Positions 24,776 to 34,187 are shown, numbered from the stretch's first letter. The stretch: 64,000 nt of DNA from Candidatus Acetothermia bacterium (GCA_024653345.1 JANLFV010000004.1:62001-126000), one strand, 5' to 3'. Numbers and translations are program-made. The notes: generated from the letters alone by a model not told the origin.

Positions 24776-26155
24776 ATGCACGCGGTGCGCATTCGCGGGA
24801 TCTATGCGACGGCCCTGACGAACCTCCTCTCGCGGCAGGGGTTCAGGATCGTCCAGCCCTCGCGGGCGATCTGCGAGCGGTTCAACCTCGCCCCAAACCA
24901 GGAGCCCTACGACCTCGACCTCTACGACCTGGATGACCTCCAAGGGGTCTTCATCTCGGGGGAGGAGGAAGGCCTGGAGCAGTTGATCGCGGCGCTCCAG
25001 CGAGAGCTTCCCGATGCGATCGCGCGGCGGTTCGACCTCGGGCTTCACGCAGTCTACCGCGGCGTGGCCCGCTCCAGCACCTCCGAGGGGACGGTCTTCG
25101 ATCTCGGCGGCATGAGCGCCCTCCTCCCCGGCGAGATCTTGGCCCCCGGGGAGACCGCACTCGTCCAGGTCGCCGCGCTTCCCGGCCGGGGGCAAGCCCC
25201 GCTCCTGCGGCGGATGATCGGCATCCCCGGGCGATACGCGGTCCTGATCTCGACGGGGCGAATCGCCACGAGCCGCCAGATCGAGGACTACGGCGAGCGG
25301 ATGCGCCTCTCCTGGCTTGGGGCAGAGCTGGCCCCCAAGGGCTGGGGGATCGTCTGGCACACCGCCGCGGCGGGCCAGAGCCGGGCGGCCCTGGCCGAGG
25401 ACATCGACCGGCTGAAGGAGCTAGCAGCCAAGCTGGACTGCCAGGAGGAGGGAGCTCCTCAACTCCTGCTGGAAGGGACCAGGGCCGCCCAGCTCGAGTT
25501 CCCGGGCGCGGCGAAGCGCCGGCTCGACGAGCTGCGGAATGAGGTGGTGCCCACTCTTGCGGGGCACCACCAGGCGAAAGCGGCCGGGAACAAGGAGGAG
25601 ACCGATTTGCTCGAGCAGATGCTGAGGAAATTCGCCCGTCCGCGAGCAAAGGGGCTGATCGCCGCCGGCCCGCTCGGCCAGGATGCCCGACCCGGCGAGG
25701 TCCTGGCGATCGAGCATGTGAAGCTCGATGGCCAGGTCCTGGTGCTCGGCCACGGGACGGTCACGGGCCTGGCGCGAGAGGAAGGCCTCGTCGAGCTAGA
25801 GCGGGAGATCAAGGCCGGAGGGGAATACGACGGCCTCGGCATCCCTAAGGAGCCCGGCGATCGGGCGGTCACCGAGTTCACCGAGGGAAGCTGGTATTAC
25901 AGGACGCGTTACTACTCGCGGACCGGGGAGCTCAAGGGGGAATACTTCAACATCAACACGCCGATCGAGGTCTACCCAGACCGGATAAGGTATGTCGACC
26001 TGGAGATCGATGTCGCCTCCCTGCCGGGCGGTGAGCCCCGCCTCCTGGACGAGGCGAAGCTGGAGGAGGCCCTGGCCAGGGGCTGGATCACGGAGGGCTT
26101 GGCCGCGCGCGCTCGCGAGGTAGCTCGCTCCCTTCTGGAGGGCCGGTCCGGCTGA
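24776..26155 (+). CDS. FAU-1-like ribonuclease (RNase E/G-type N-terminus plus DUF402)
   Basis: A 459-residue protein. The N-terminal part (MHAVRIRGIYATALTNLLSR and DEGTVFDLGG-like segment SSTSEGTVFDL) is the S1-like RNA-binding fold of RNase E/G relatives. An AU-1 central region follows. The end, TEFTEGSWYYRTRYYSRTGELKGEYFNINTPIEVYPDRIRYVDLEIDV, is a DUF402 phosphate-handling barrel. This order and length match FAU-1 of Pyrococcus (about 470 residues), an RNA-binding ribonuclease linked to 5S rRNA processing and typical of archaea. A TGCTATTCT box ends about 9 nt before the ATG and no Shine-Dalgarno is seen, so the transcript is probably leaderless. It stands alone. Confidence 0.82.
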   Translation: MHAVRIRGIYATALTNLLSRQGFRIVQPSRAICERFNLAPNQEPYDLDLYDLDDLQGVFISGEEEGLEQLIAALQRELPDAIARRFDLGLHAVYRGVARSSTSEGTVFDLGGMSALLPGEILAPGETALVQVAALPGRGQAPLLRRMIGIPGRYAVLISTGRIATSRQIEDYGERMRLSWLGAELAPKGWGIVWHTAAAGQSRAALAEDIDRLKELAAKLDCQEEGAPQLLLEGTRAAQLEFPGAAKRRLDELRNEVVPTLAGHHQAKAAGNKEETDLLEQMLRKFARPRAKGLIAAGPLGQDARPGEVLAIEHVKLDGQVLVLGHGTVTGLAREEGLVELEREIKAGGEYDGLGIPKEPGDRAVTEFTEGSWYYRTRYYSRTGELKGEYFNINTPIEVYPDRIRYVDLEIDVASLPGGEPRLLDEAKLEEALARGWITEGLAARAREVARSLLEGRSG

Positions 26156-26156
26156 G

Positions 26157-26186
26157 TTGCGATCCCCGCCGTCCTTGGAGTAGCAT
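26157..26186 (+). promoter_or_regulatory. Probable promoter of the dsbA-VKOR genes
   Basis: TTGCGA (26157-26162), 18-nt spacer, TAGCAT (26181-26186), followed by GAAAGGAGA before ATG 26207. Confidence 0.45.
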
Positions 26187-26206
26187 CTCTGGCGAAAGGA
26201 GACGCG

Positions 26207-27094
26207 ATGAGAGAGAAGAGAGGGAGATTGCTGAGCAACCCGATCCTGCTTGTGGTGATCGGTGCGCTCCTCGTGGCGGCGGTGCTGATCGTGGCCAGCC
26301 AGTTCTCCGCCCGCCGGAACGCGGTCGTCGTCAGCCCCGAGACGGGGGCAACCCAGCAGGAGAGTGAGTTGACCCAGCCTGAGAAGCCGGTAACTCCTCA
26401 GACGATCCTCGCGGCCCAGCCGACCAAGGGCTCCCCGGACGCGCCGGTCACGATCATCGAGTTCGCCGAGTTCTACTGCCCCTACTGCGCGCGCTACCTC
26501 TGGGAGACCTACCCGAGAATCGAGAGCGACTACATCAGCAAGGGCCTAGTCAAGTATGAGTTCCGGAACCTGGTGGTCCACGGCCAGCCGGCATTGCTCA
26601 CCGGCGCGGCGGGGGAGTGCGCCCAGCAGCAGGGCAAGTTCTGGCCGTTCCACGATCGGCTCTTCGAGACCGTCTTCCCCGGGAAGAATGTCAGCCAGTC
26701 GAAGGTCCTCGGCCTCGCCGACCTCAAGGGAGTCGCGGCGGCAGTCGGCCTGGACACGGCTCAGTTCAACCGCTGCCTCGAGGGCTACGACACGAAGTTC
26801 AACAGCTGCTACTTTGACTACAACAACTGCACCGGAGCGGGGACGGACGAAGAGAGCTGCGCTGAGGCGTTCAATGCCTGCCTCACGGCCAACGAGATGT
26901 TCCAGAGGCTCCTCGAGGATCAGGAAGACCTCGGCCAACTGATCGAGAATCTGCCGGCTGAGGAGCAGGCCCAGGCCCAGCGGATCGGGACGCCCACCTT
27001 CTTCATCAACGGTCACATCTTGATCGGGGCCCAGCCCTACGAGAGCTTCAAGAGGGTGATCGACCGCGAGCTCGCGCGGGTCCAGGGCCAGTAA
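26207..27094 (+). CDS. DsbA-family thioredoxin-fold disulfide oxidoreductase, membrane-anchored
   Basis: A 295-residue protein with an N-terminal membrane anchor (about 11-29) and a Gln/Pro-rich linker. The DsbA domain has active site FYCPYCARYL near residue 90 and the cis-Pro loop IGTPTFFING near 262. Between them a 40-residue insert carries five further cysteines (for example SCYFDYNNCTGAG), which is unusual. It would introduce disulfides into exported proteins. The next gene encodes a VKOR-type membrane enzyme that reoxidises DsbA partners, so the pair forms a complete oxidation pathway. Confidence 0.9.
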   Translation: MREKRGRLLSNPILLVVIGALLVAAVLIVASQFSARRNAVVVSPETGATQQESELTQPEKPVTPQTILAAQPTKGSPDAPVTIIEFAEFYCPYCARYLWETYPRIESDYISKGLVKYEFRNLVVHGQPALLTGAAGECAQQQGKFWPFHDRLFETVFPGKNVSQSKVLGLADLKGVAAAVGLDTAQFNRCLEGYDTKFNSCYFDYNNCTGAGTDEESCAEAFNACLTANEMFQRLLEDQEDLGQLIENLPAEEQAQAQRIGTPTFFINGHILIGAQPYESFKRVIDRELARVQGQ

Positions 27095-27103
27095 CTGCTG
27101 GAG

Positions 27104-27538
27104 ATGAAGGGAGCAGCGCCGGTGCGGCTGGTGATCAGCCTCCTAGCCTTGCTCGGGCTCGGGGTCTCCGCCTACCTGGCTTACGAGCACTTCTGCGGCC
27201 CGATCGTCTGCATCGGCTCAGGCTGCGCCATCGTCAATGAGTCGGTCTACTGCCGGATCTTCGGGGTCCCGCTCTCGGTCCTCGGCCTGCTCAACTACGC
27301 CCTGATCCTGGGGCTGGCCATCGCCAGCCTCCGGGTGAAGAACCCACTCTCGAGTTGGCTCCACCTGGGGATCTTCGGCCTGGCTCTCAGCGGGACGATC
27401 TTCTCCGCCTACCTCACTTATCTTGAATTCGCGGTGATCCGGGCCTTCTGCACCTGGTGCGTAGTCTCGGCCGTGACTATCACCGCAATCTTTGCCCTCT
27501 CCTCCCTGAAGTTGACAGACCCCCGCAGGGGGGATTAG
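27104..27538 (+). CDS. Vitamin K epoxide reductase (VKOR) family membrane protein
   Basis: A 144-residue protein with four hydrophobic helices. The loop cysteines lie in CGPIVCIGSGCAIVNESVYC (about 31-50) and the active-site CTWC at about 117-120, next to the quinone-binding helix. The conserved Ser/Asn between them (NESVY) is present. It passes electrons from DsbA to quinone, replacing DsbB in many bacteria. It starts 9 nt after the dsbA stop. Confidence 0.9.
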   Translation: MKGAAPVRLVISLLALLGLGVSAYLAYEHFCGPIVCIGSGCAIVNESVYCRIFGVPLSVLGLLNYALILGLAIASLRVKNPLSSWLHLGIFGLALSGTIFSAYLTYLEFAVIRAFCTWCVVSAVTITAIFALSSLKLTDPRRGD

Positions 27539-27571
27539 GATCGGCCAGCAACCGAGAGAGGGGTGGGGTAG

Positions 27572-28873
27572 ATGAAGGTGTGGAGGGTTCTTCTAGGCCT
27601 GTGGGCTATCTTGGTTCTGGGGGCCACGGCCGGGGCCAGTCCGGTCGCTTCCATTCAAGGGATCCAGCCGCTCGGGGAGGACGAGGTTGTGACGATCGTG
27701 AACAGCGGCTCCGAGCCGCTCGATCTCAGCGGCTGGCGGCTGGAGAGCAGCAACTCCCTGGGGCAGGAGGTGAAGGAGACCTTCTGGTTCCCGCGCGGCT
27801 GCCTCCTCGATCCCGGGGATGCCTTGCGGATCCACTCCGGCCGCGCGGCCCGGGGCTGGTCGGGCGCGAGCTGTGCGACCGGCGAGCTCGGCTGGTTGCC
27901 GCTCGAGGTCTGGAATGATAAGGCCGATGTGGCCTGGCTCCGGGACTCCGCGGGCGAGCTGGTCGATCTTTATACCTATACCATCGGTGAGGAACCCCCA
28001 AGGCCCGCGCCGGTCCTCAACCCGGGCGAGAAGGCTGAACTAGCCGGGCCTCCGCTGAGTGGCTTCCCCTGCCGCCTGCCCGAGCCTCCGAGCGCACCGT
28101 GGTGTCTGCCTCGCTGCATGATCCCGAGCTGCTGCGTCGTGAGGGTCATGCTCGAGTCGGTCGAACTGGTCTTCAACCGCGGCGTGGGCGAGAACTGGCG
28201 GTTCTTCGCCTCCGCCGGCTCGATCGAGCCGGAGGTCTCTCCCCAGGCCCTGCCCCAGCTCCTCTACGAGGAGGTCTTCAAGGGCGAGACCTTCGTCCAG
28301 TTCGGGGCCGGGGCGGTCGAGCAGGATCTCCGGCCCGATCGGGGCTGGGTCCAGCAGGAGCTGAGGCTCTGCTGCCCCTTGAGCCCGCTTGAAAGGCCGG
28401 TCGCGCTCGAGGTCTATGTCCGGGAGAACGAGCCCTGTTGCTCCAACTGCGTGGCCCTGTGGCGGTTCACCTTCAAGGTCACCGTCGAGCCGTTCACCTG
28501 GGCGAAGGCAGCTCCCCCGCCGCCCCGCGCCGAATTCTCGATCACCCCCGCTGGCGACCGCCGGGTCGGGGAGGTCGTGGTCCTCGACGGCTCGCCCTCC
28601 ACGGGCGAGGGGCTGAGCTACGCCTGGGACCTCGACGGGGACGGCCAGGCCGATGCCGCGGGCCTCCGGGTCGAGCACCGCCTCTCCCGGGAGGGGATGA
28701 ACCTGGTCACCCTCACGGTAGCCGACCGGCTGGGGCGGACCGATTCGCTCACCAAGGGCATCAGGGTCGTGCCCACCGGCGGAAGGGAGGAGGGGCTCGA
28801 CCTCGGGCTCTTCTGGCTCACCCTCCCGGCCCTGGCGGTCGGCTACTTCCTAGCAATGGCCTTTCGAGGGTAA
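27572..28873 (+). CDS. Exported Cys-rich protein with lamin-tail and PKD domains and a C-terminal membrane helix
   Basis: A 433-residue surface protein. A signal peptide (MKVWRVLLGLWAILVLGATAGA) is followed by a lamin-tail domain at about 25-140 (VTIVNSGSEPLDLSGWRLES, DKADVAWLRDSAGELVDLYTYT). A cysteine-rich middle contains PSCC, RLCC and EPCCSNC. A PKD domain spans about 320-400 (VVLDGSPSTGEGLSYAWDLDGDG). A last hydrophobic helix (LPALAVGYFLAMAF) anchors it. I count about a dozen cysteines outside the signal peptide, mostly in pairs. It follows DsbA-VKOR by 33 nt and is a plausible disulfide substrate of that pair. Ligand and function are unknown. Confidence 0.75.
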   Translation: MKVWRVLLGLWAILVLGATAGASPVASIQGIQPLGEDEVVTIVNSGSEPLDLSGWRLESSNSLGQEVKETFWFPRGCLLDPGDALRIHSGRAARGWSGASCATGELGWLPLEVWNDKADVAWLRDSAGELVDLYTYTIGEEPPRPAPVLNPGEKAELAGPPLSGFPCRLPEPPSAPWCLPRCMIPSCCVVRVMLESVELVFNRGVGENWRFFASAGSIEPEVSPQALPQLLYEEVFKGETFVQFGAGAVEQDLRPDRGWVQQELRLCCPLSPLERPVALEVYVRENEPCCSNCVALWRFTFKVTVEPFTWAKAAPPPPRAEFSITPAGDRRVGEVVVLDGSPSTGEGLSYAWDLDGDGQADAAGLRVEHRLSREGMNLVTLTVADRLGRTDSLTKGIRVVPTGGREEGLDLGLFWLTLPALAVGYFLAMAFRG

Positions 28874-28891
28874 AGCCCGCGCGAAAGGCGG

Positions 28892-28920
28892 TTGAAAAGC
28901 CCTCCCCGAGCTGCTATCTT
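28892..28920 (+). promoter_or_regulatory. Promoter of aspS
   Basis: TTGAAA (28892-28897), 17-nt spacer, TATCTT (28915-28920) with TGC before it. AGGAGGAAGG follows just before ATG 28950. Confidence 0.65.
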
Positions 28921-28949
28921 TGGCCGAGCGGCCGACTTTAGGAGGAAGG

Positions 28950-30719
28950 ATGAGGACGGGCTACTGCGGGGAGTTCTCCGCCCGGGATGCGGGAAGGGAG
29001 GTCGAGCTCTGCGGCTGGGTCCACCGCCGGCGGGACCTGGGCGGGATCACCTTTATCGACCTCCGCGACCGCTCGGGGCTCATCCAATTGATCTTCAATC
29101 CCAATCAAGGCGAGGCCCATCGCCTCGCCCGCGCGCTCGACCGTGAGGATGTCATCCAGGTCAAGGGGATCATCGGCAAGCGGGCCGCGGGGAACATTAA
29201 TCCGAACCTCCCCACCGGCGAGATCGAGGTCGAGGTCCGCGAGCTCCGGCTCTTGAACAAGGCCCGGCCGCTCCCCTTCCAGATCCAGGACGAGGTCGAG
29301 GCCCGCGAGGAGACCCGGCTCGAGTATCGCTACCTCGACCTCCGCCGGCCGAGGATGCGCTGGAACCTCCTCCTCCGGCACAAGGTGATCCTGGAGATCC
29401 GGAAATTCCTCGACGCCCGCGGCTTCATCGAGGTCGAGACCCCGATGCTCACCAGGTCCACCCCCGAGGGGGCAAGGGACTACCTGGTCCCGAGCCGGAC
29501 CTTCCCCGGGCGGTTCTTCGCCTTACCGCAGTCCCCACAGCTCTTCAAGCAGATCCTGATGATCGCCAGCTTTGATAGGTATTTCCAGATCGCCCGTTGC
29601 TTCCGGGACGAGGACCTCCGGGCCGACCGCCAGCCGGAGTTCACCCAGCTCGACCTGGAGATGGCCTTCGTCAGCCAGGAGGAGATCTTGGCCCTCGTCG
29701 AGGAGCTGGTCTGCCACCTCTTCCGGGAGGCCCTGGGGCAGGAGCTCGAGCGGCCCTTCCCCCGGCTGAACTATCAGGAGGCCCTCGCCCGCTTCGGGAG
29801 CGATAAGCCCGACCTGCGCTTCGGGCTGGAGATCCGCGAGGCCTCCGACCTCTTCGCGGGGAGCGCCTTCCGGATCTTCCGGGAGACGGTCGAGCGCGGC
29901 GGGCTCGTGGCCGGGCTCGCTGCCCCCGGTTGCGCTCGCTACTCCCGCCGGGAGCTGGAGGAGCTAGAGAGGCTAGCGAAGGGCCTCGGGGCCAAGGGGC
30001 TCGTCTCGCTCAAGCTCGCCGCGGAAGGGGTCGAGTCGGCGATCGCCAAGTTCCTCAGCCCCGAGCTGGTCGCCGCTCTCCGGGAGCGGTTCCAGGCCGG
30101 GCCGGGGGACTTGATCCTCCTTGTGGCCGATGAGCCCCGCCGGGCGAGGGAGGCCCTCGGCGGCCTCCGCCTGGAGCTGGGGCGGCGGGAGGGGCTGATC
30201 TCCGGTGGCTGGAAGCTCCTCTGGATCGTCGAGCCGCCGCTCTTCGAGCTGGACGAGCAGGGAAACATCACCAGCACCCATCACCCCTTCACCATGCCCA
30301 AGGCCGAGGACCTCGGACTTTTAGAGCGGGAGCCGCTCGCGGTCCGGGCCGACGCCTACGACCTGGTTTTGAACGGCGCGGAGATCGCCGGGGGCTCGAT
30401 CCGGATCCATCGCCGGGACCTCCAGGGCCGGATCTTCAAGCTCCTCGGCCTCTCGGAAGCGGAGGCGGAGGAGAAGTTCGGCTTCTTCCTCCGGGCCCTG
30501 GAGTATGGGGCCCCGCCGCACGGGGGGATCGCCTTCGGCCTGGACCGGCTGGTGATGCTCCTGGCCGGTGCGGAGTCGATCCGCGAGGTCATCGCCTTTC
30601 CCAAGACCCTCACGGCCTACTGCCCGCTCACGGGCGCTCCCGCGCCGGTGAAGGAGAGCCAGCTGGAGGAACTGGGCATTGAGCTCCGGAAGGAGTCGCC
30701 GGCTAGAGGAGCAGCTTGA
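28950..30719 (+). CDS. aspS: Aspartyl-tRNA synthetase
   Basis: A 589-residue bacterial-type AspRS charging tRNA-Asp. ATG 28950 follows AGGAGGAAGG; the longer frame from 28920 lacks support. The OB domain is at 5-105 ([25 protein letters not shown]). Motif 1 surrounds [25 protein letters not shown]. Motif 2 is [27 protein letters not shown]. Motif 3 is [20 protein letters not shown] near 535. A GAD insertion domain sits at about 290-400, which marks the bacterial form. With asnS present the enzyme need not misacylate tRNA-Asn, though GatCAB could still support that. Confidence 0.95.
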   Translation: MRTGYCGEFSARDAGREVELCGWVHRRRDLGGITFIDLRDRSGLIQLIFNPNQGEAHRLARALDREDVIQVKGIIGKRAAGNINPNLPTGEIEVEVRELRLLNKARPLPFQIQDEVEAREETRLEYRYLDLRRPRMRWNLLLRHKVILEIRKFLDARGFIEVETPMLTRSTPEGARDYLVPSRTFPGRFFALPQSPQLFKQILMIASFDRYFQIARCFRDEDLRADRQPEFTQLDLEMAFVSQEEILALVEELVCHLFREALGQELERPFPRLNYQEALARFGSDKPDLRFGLEIREASDLFAGSAFRIFRETVERGGLVAGLAAPGCARYSRRELEELERLAKGLGAKGLVSLKLAAEGVESAIAKFLSPELVAALRERFQAGPGDLILLVADEPRRAREALGGLRLELGRREGLISGGWKLLWIVEPPLFELDEQGNITSTHHPFTMPKAEDLGLLEREPLAVRADAYDLVLNGAEIAGGSIRIHRRDLQGRIFKLLGLSEAEAEEKFGFFLRALEYGAPPHGGIAFGLDRLVMLLAGAESIREVIAFPKTLTAYCPLTGAPAPVKESQLEELGIELRKESPARGAA

Positions 30720-30811
30720 CCAGCCGTCCGCGCAGGAGTCGTGGATTCGGCTCTGGAGGCGGGGCCGGCAAGCCCTGGAGCAGGGGCCTCAGTTATGGCC
30801 TCCCCTGATTC

Positions 30812-30820
30812 TGCTATAAT
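30812..30820 (+). promoter_or_regulatory. Extended -10 promoter of the DUF4129-MoxR operon
   Basis: TGCTATAAT at 30812-30820 ends 8 nt before ATG 30829. No good -35 and no Shine-Dalgarno are seen, as expected for a leaderless message. Confidence 0.65.
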
Positions 30821-30828
30821 CGGGTAGC

Positions 30829-31713
30829 ATGCTACATTGGGCACGGGAGCGGAAGTTAGTGATCCTCGTCCTCGCCGCGGCCCTCGCGGCAGCGGTCCTC
30901 ATCCTCGCGCCCAGCCTCTCCCAAGTCCGCTTTGAAGCGGGCAGGCGGCTCTTCCCCGGTCAGGGGGATCTCCCCCCTGGCGCCAAGGGGACGGGGCTCA
31001 ACCTCGACCTCTTCTGGCAGGTGGCCATGTGGACTCTGGTGATCCTCTTCCCGTTCTCCATCATCGCCGCGTTCATCTGGCCGGAGAACTTCAAGTATGC
31101 TCTGATTCGGTCCGTGGTCCTTGTCCTCTTCCTCGGGATGCTCTTCTTCTCCATCCGGGCACTCAAGGACTTCCTCGAGCAATTACTCAACGCGCTGGAC
31201 AACTTGAGGGCCGGAGGGCTCGGGGCCGGAGATGCCCCGGGGCTAGGGGAGACCCCGCTCAACTCGGTCCGCGCCCCTCGTTGGTCGATCTTCCCCTTCC
31301 TCCTTGCCGGGCTGGGGCTGCTGGCCCTGGCCGGGTGGCGGCTGAGGCGGTTCTGGCGTCGAGGGCGAGCGGATCGACCTCTTCTGGAGGTAGCGGCCGC
31401 GGCGCGGAGGGCGGCGGAGGAAGTAGCAGGAGGGGGAGATCTCCGGAACGCCATCCTCCGGTGCTATCGTGAGATGAGCCGCCTGCTGAGCGAGCAGCGG
31501 CATGTCCCGTTTCCCAGGGCGATGACGGCTCGGGAGTTCGAGGAGCGGCTCCGTGCCGTCGGGGTCCAGGACGAGCATGTCGGGCAGCTATCGCGGCTCT
31601 TCGAGCTGGTCCGCTACGGCGGGCGGGCGAGCGGGCCGCGGGAAGAGGCAGAGGCGCTCGACTGCCTCCGGGCGATCGAGCGGGCCTACAGCCTGAGGGA
31701 AGCAGCGGGATGA
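30829..31713 (+). CDS. DUF4129-containing membrane protein, copy 1
   Basis: A 294-residue protein with an N-terminal helix (about 10-28), a second and third helix near 62-105, and a fourth near 148-165. It ends in a cytoplasmic DUF4129 domain (AILRCYREMSRLLSEQRHVPFPRAMTAREFEERL and GQLSRLFELVRYGG). DUF4129 is usually found in operons or fusions with transglutaminase-like, MoxR and DUF58 proteins; its role is not known. It is the first of six overlapping genes. The next gene is a diverged tandem copy. Confidence 0.8.
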   Translation: MLHWARERKLVILVLAAALAAAVLILAPSLSQVRFEAGRRLFPGQGDLPPGAKGTGLNLDLFWQVAMWTLVILFPFSIIAAFIWPENFKYALIRSVVLVLFLGMLFFSIRALKDFLEQLLNALDNLRAGGLGAGDAPGLGETPLNSVRAPRWSIFPFLLAGLGLLALAGWRLRRFWRRGRADRPLLEVAAAARRAAEEVAGGGDLRNAILRCYREMSRLLSEQRHVPFPRAMTAREFEERLRAVGVQDEHVGQLSRLFELVRYGGRASGPREEAEALDCLRAIERAYSLREAAG

Positions 31714-32582
31714 CAGCCCTGGGAAGGCAGCGGTTGGCCGTCCTCTCCCTAGCCCTGGTCTTCGTGGTGACGCTCCTGGTCCTCGCCGCTTCACTCACGC
31801 GGCTCGAGTTCGCCCCAGGCCAGACCTATTCCCTCCCTTCTCGCGCGGGACGGGCCTCGGACAATCCTCCGCCTCTGCCCAGCAACCGCTGGATGGACTA
31901 TCTAAACATGATCTTCTGGGCCCTGGCCGCGCTGCTCCTCGTCGCTGCGCTCGTCGCGGCAATCCTCTCCAAAGAATACCGGAAGGAGCTTCTCCTGACC
32001 GCGCTGGTCTGCCTAGTCCTCGCCGTCGGGTTCTACTCCTTCCTCCACGAGCGTGCCCAGCCTAAGCCGATCGAGCCCCCGCCCGAGGAAGCGCCCCTGC
32101 AGTTGCAGGAGCCCCCGGTGGCGGCCCCCGTCGAGCCGGTGAACCCGCCCCGCTGGAGCCCGTTTCTGCTGTTCCTCGTCCTTCTGGGGATGGCCGGGCT
32201 GCTCGGCTGGCGGTTCCTGCCCCGCTTCTGGCAACGGCGTGAGGGCAGCCTCGAAGGCTTGGCCGGGCTGGCAGGCGCGGCTGCCGCCCAGCTTCGCGGC
32301 GGCGCGGCCGTCCGAGACACCGTCTTGCGCTGCTACGCGGAGATGAGCGAGCTTCTGGGGAAGCGGGAGCAGATCCCGTCGGGCCTGCGGAAGTGCCTCA
32401 CCCCCCGGGAGTTCGAGCGCCTTCTGGAGCGAGCGGGCGTCCGGAGCGAGCATGTCGCTCGCCTCTCCCGGCTCTTCGAGAAGGTCCGCTATGGCGGGAG
32501 GCGGACCGGCCCTGAGGAAGCGGGGGAGGCCATCTCCTGCCTGGAGGCGATCCAACAGGCTTATGGACGAGAAGCGACGTAG
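31710..32582 (+). CDS. DUF4129-containing membrane protein, copy 2
   Basis: A 290-residue paralogue of the preceding gene with the same layout: N-terminal anchor, extracytoplasmic loop, two helices, a Pro-rich linker (EPPPEEAPLQLQEPPVAAPVEP), another helix, and DUF4129. In the last domain TVLRCYAEMSELLGKREQIP and RLSRLFEKVRYGGRRTGPEEA match copy 1 closely, while the loops differ. The ATG overlaps the stop of copy 1 (ATGA). The tandem copies probably arose by duplication and may form a heteromer. Confidence 0.8.
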   Translation: MTALGRQRLAVLSLALVFVVTLLVLAASLTRLEFAPGQTYSLPSRAGRASDNPPPLPSNRWMDYLNMIFWALAALLLVAALVAAILSKEYRKELLLTALVCLVLAVGFYSFLHERAQPKPIEPPPEEAPLQLQEPPVAAPVEPVNPPRWSPFLLFLVLLGMAGLLGWRFLPRFWQRREGSLEGLAGLAGAAAAQLRGGAAVRDTVLRCYAEMSELLGKREQIPSGLRKCLTPREFERLLERAGVRSEHVARLSRLFEKVRYGGRRTGPEEAGEAISCLEAIQQAYGREAT

Positions 32583-33246
32583 AGGGCTCTACATCCTGGG
32601 GCTGAGCGCGGCTGGCGTGGCGCTCCTCGCCGCCGTGCTCACTCTGGTGGCGGGGGAGTTCGTGCGCGAGCGGCTGATTCAACCCCTGCTGGTCACCTTC
32701 CAAGCAATCGGAATCTACCTGCGCGCTGTCCCGCAGCTCGGGATCTGGCTCTTCGCGCTCCTGCTCTTTGTGCTCCTCGGTTCTTACTTCCTCCGTGGCC
32801 TGAGGCGCGAGCCGACGCGCCGGGAGAAGCGCGCAAAGAAGGTCGAGCCTCGGCCGGGGTTGATCGCTGACCTGGTGAGGCGGATCGAGCTCGGCCAGCA
32901 CGGGGAATACTTCAAGTGGCGCCTCCGACGGGAGTTGCGGGACTTCGTCGTTGACCTCCTCTCTTGGCGCGAGGAGATCTCCACCGAGGAGGCCCTCGAG
33001 GCCATCCGCGCCGGGGTGTGGACGAGCGACCCGCGGGTCAGGGAGTTCTTCCAGCGCGGGTTCGAGCGGCGTTACACCTCGCTCGACTGGCTGCGGGGGC
33101 TCTTCAACTCGCCCTGGGGGCGGCGGGACAGCTCATTCGAGCAAGACCTGGCATTTGTCGTCGGCTATCTCGAGTCATTCGCGGCCGGCGCTTCCGCCGG
33201 GCCGCGGAAGGCTCTGGCAAAGCGAGGGAGGGCTAGATGGAGCTGA
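32563..33246 (+). CDS. Membrane protein of the MoxR operon, unknown family
   Basis: A 227-residue protein starting at ATG 32563 (MDEKRRRGLYILGLSAAG), inside the end of the previous gene. Two helices near 8-28 and 55-75 are followed by a basic linker (RREKRAKKVEP) and a soluble, helical C-terminal half (IADLVRRIELGQHGEYFKWRLRRELRDFVVDLLSW). I do not recognise the domain. The stop overlaps the moxR start by 10 nt, so it is translated with it. Confidence 0.75.
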   Translation: MDEKRRRGLYILGLSAAGVALLAAVLTLVAGEFVRERLIQPLLVTFQAIGIYLRAVPQLGIWLFALLLFVLLGSYFLRGLRREPTRREKRAKKVEPRPGLIADLVRRIELGQHGEYFKWRLRRELRDFVVDLLSWREEISTEEALEAIRAGVWTSDPRVREFFQRGFERRYTSLDWLRGLFNSPWGRRDSSFEQDLAFVVGYLESFAAGASAGPRKALAKRGRARWS

Positions 33247-34187
33247 AAGAATTGAGCGAGCACTGCTCGAGGATCATCGCCGAGGTGGAGCGGGCGGTCA
33301 TCGGGAAGCGCTCGATGCTGGAGCTGGTCCTGATGGGCATCCTCTCCGGCGGCCATATCCTCTTCGAGGACTACCCCGGCCTGGCCAAGACGCTCACGGC
33401 CAAGTCGTTCGCCGCGGCACTCGGGCTGGAGTTCAAGCGGATTCAGTTCACTCCGGACCTGTTGCCAGGTGATGTGACCGGGACGCACATCTACAACCAG
33501 AAGACTGGGGAGTTCGAGCTGAAGCGGGGGCCGATCTTCGCCAACATCGTCCTGGCCGACGAGATCAACCGGGCCCCGCCGAAGACTCAGGCCGCGCTCC
33601 TCGAGGCGATGCAGGAGTATCAGGTCACGCTCGAGGGCGAGACACTGAGGCTCCCCGGGCCGTTCATCGTGATCGCCACGCAGAACCCGATCGAGTATGA
33701 GGGGACCTTCCCGCTCCCGGAGGCCCAGATCGACCGGTTCCTCGTGAGGCTGGAGGTCGGCTACCCCGGCCACCGGGAAGAGGTCGAGATGCTCCGCCGG
33801 CGGCGGGGCCGGAAGGCGGATGAGGTCCAGCTCGACCCGGTCACGACCGGGGCGGAGATCATCGAGATGCAAGCGGCCCTGGAGGGCGTCTACCTCGATC
33901 CCGACATTGAGGACTACATCGTCTCCTTGGTCGAGGCCACCCGCCAGGACCCGCAAGTCTATGTCGGGGCATCGCCGCGGGGCTCCCTGGCCTTGATGAA
34001 GCTCTCCCGAGCCCGCGCGGCCCTCGATGGTCGGGACTATGTCCTCCCGGACGATGTGAAGGCCGTGGCCAAGCCCGCGCTCGTCCACCGGCTGATCCTC
34101 AAGCCGGAGCTGTGGATGCGGGAGCTCGCGGCGGAAGAGGTGGTCGAACGGGCCCTCGCCACCGTCCCCGTCCCTAAGGTCGACTGA
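33237..34187 (+). CDS. moxR: MoxR-family AAA+ ATPase
   Basis: A 316-residue chaperone-like ATPase. Walker A is FEDYPGLAKTLTAK near residue 44 and Walker B is NIVLADEINRAPPKTQAALLEAM near 103. Sensor 1 is IVIATQNPIEYEGTFPLPEAQIDRF, and the lid carries GASPRGSLALMKLSRA. MoxR proteins act with DUF58/VWA partners in activating or assembling protein complexes, often at the envelope. The next gene encodes DUF58 and starts on the last base of this one. Confidence 0.93.
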   Translation: MELKELSEHCSRIIAEVERAVIGKRSMLELVLMGILSGGHILFEDYPGLAKTLTAKSFAAALGLEFKRIQFTPDLLPGDVTGTHIYNQKTGEFELKRGPIFANIVLADEINRAPPKTQAALLEAMQEYQVTLEGETLRLPGPFIVIATQNPIEYEGTFPLPEAQIDRFLVRLEVGYPGHREEVEMLRRRRGRKADEVQLDPVTTGAEIIEMQAALEGVYLDPDIEDYIVSLVEATRQDPQVYVGASPRGSLALMKLSRARAALDGRDYVLPDDVKAVAKPALVHRLILKPELWMRELAAEEVVERALATVPVPKVD

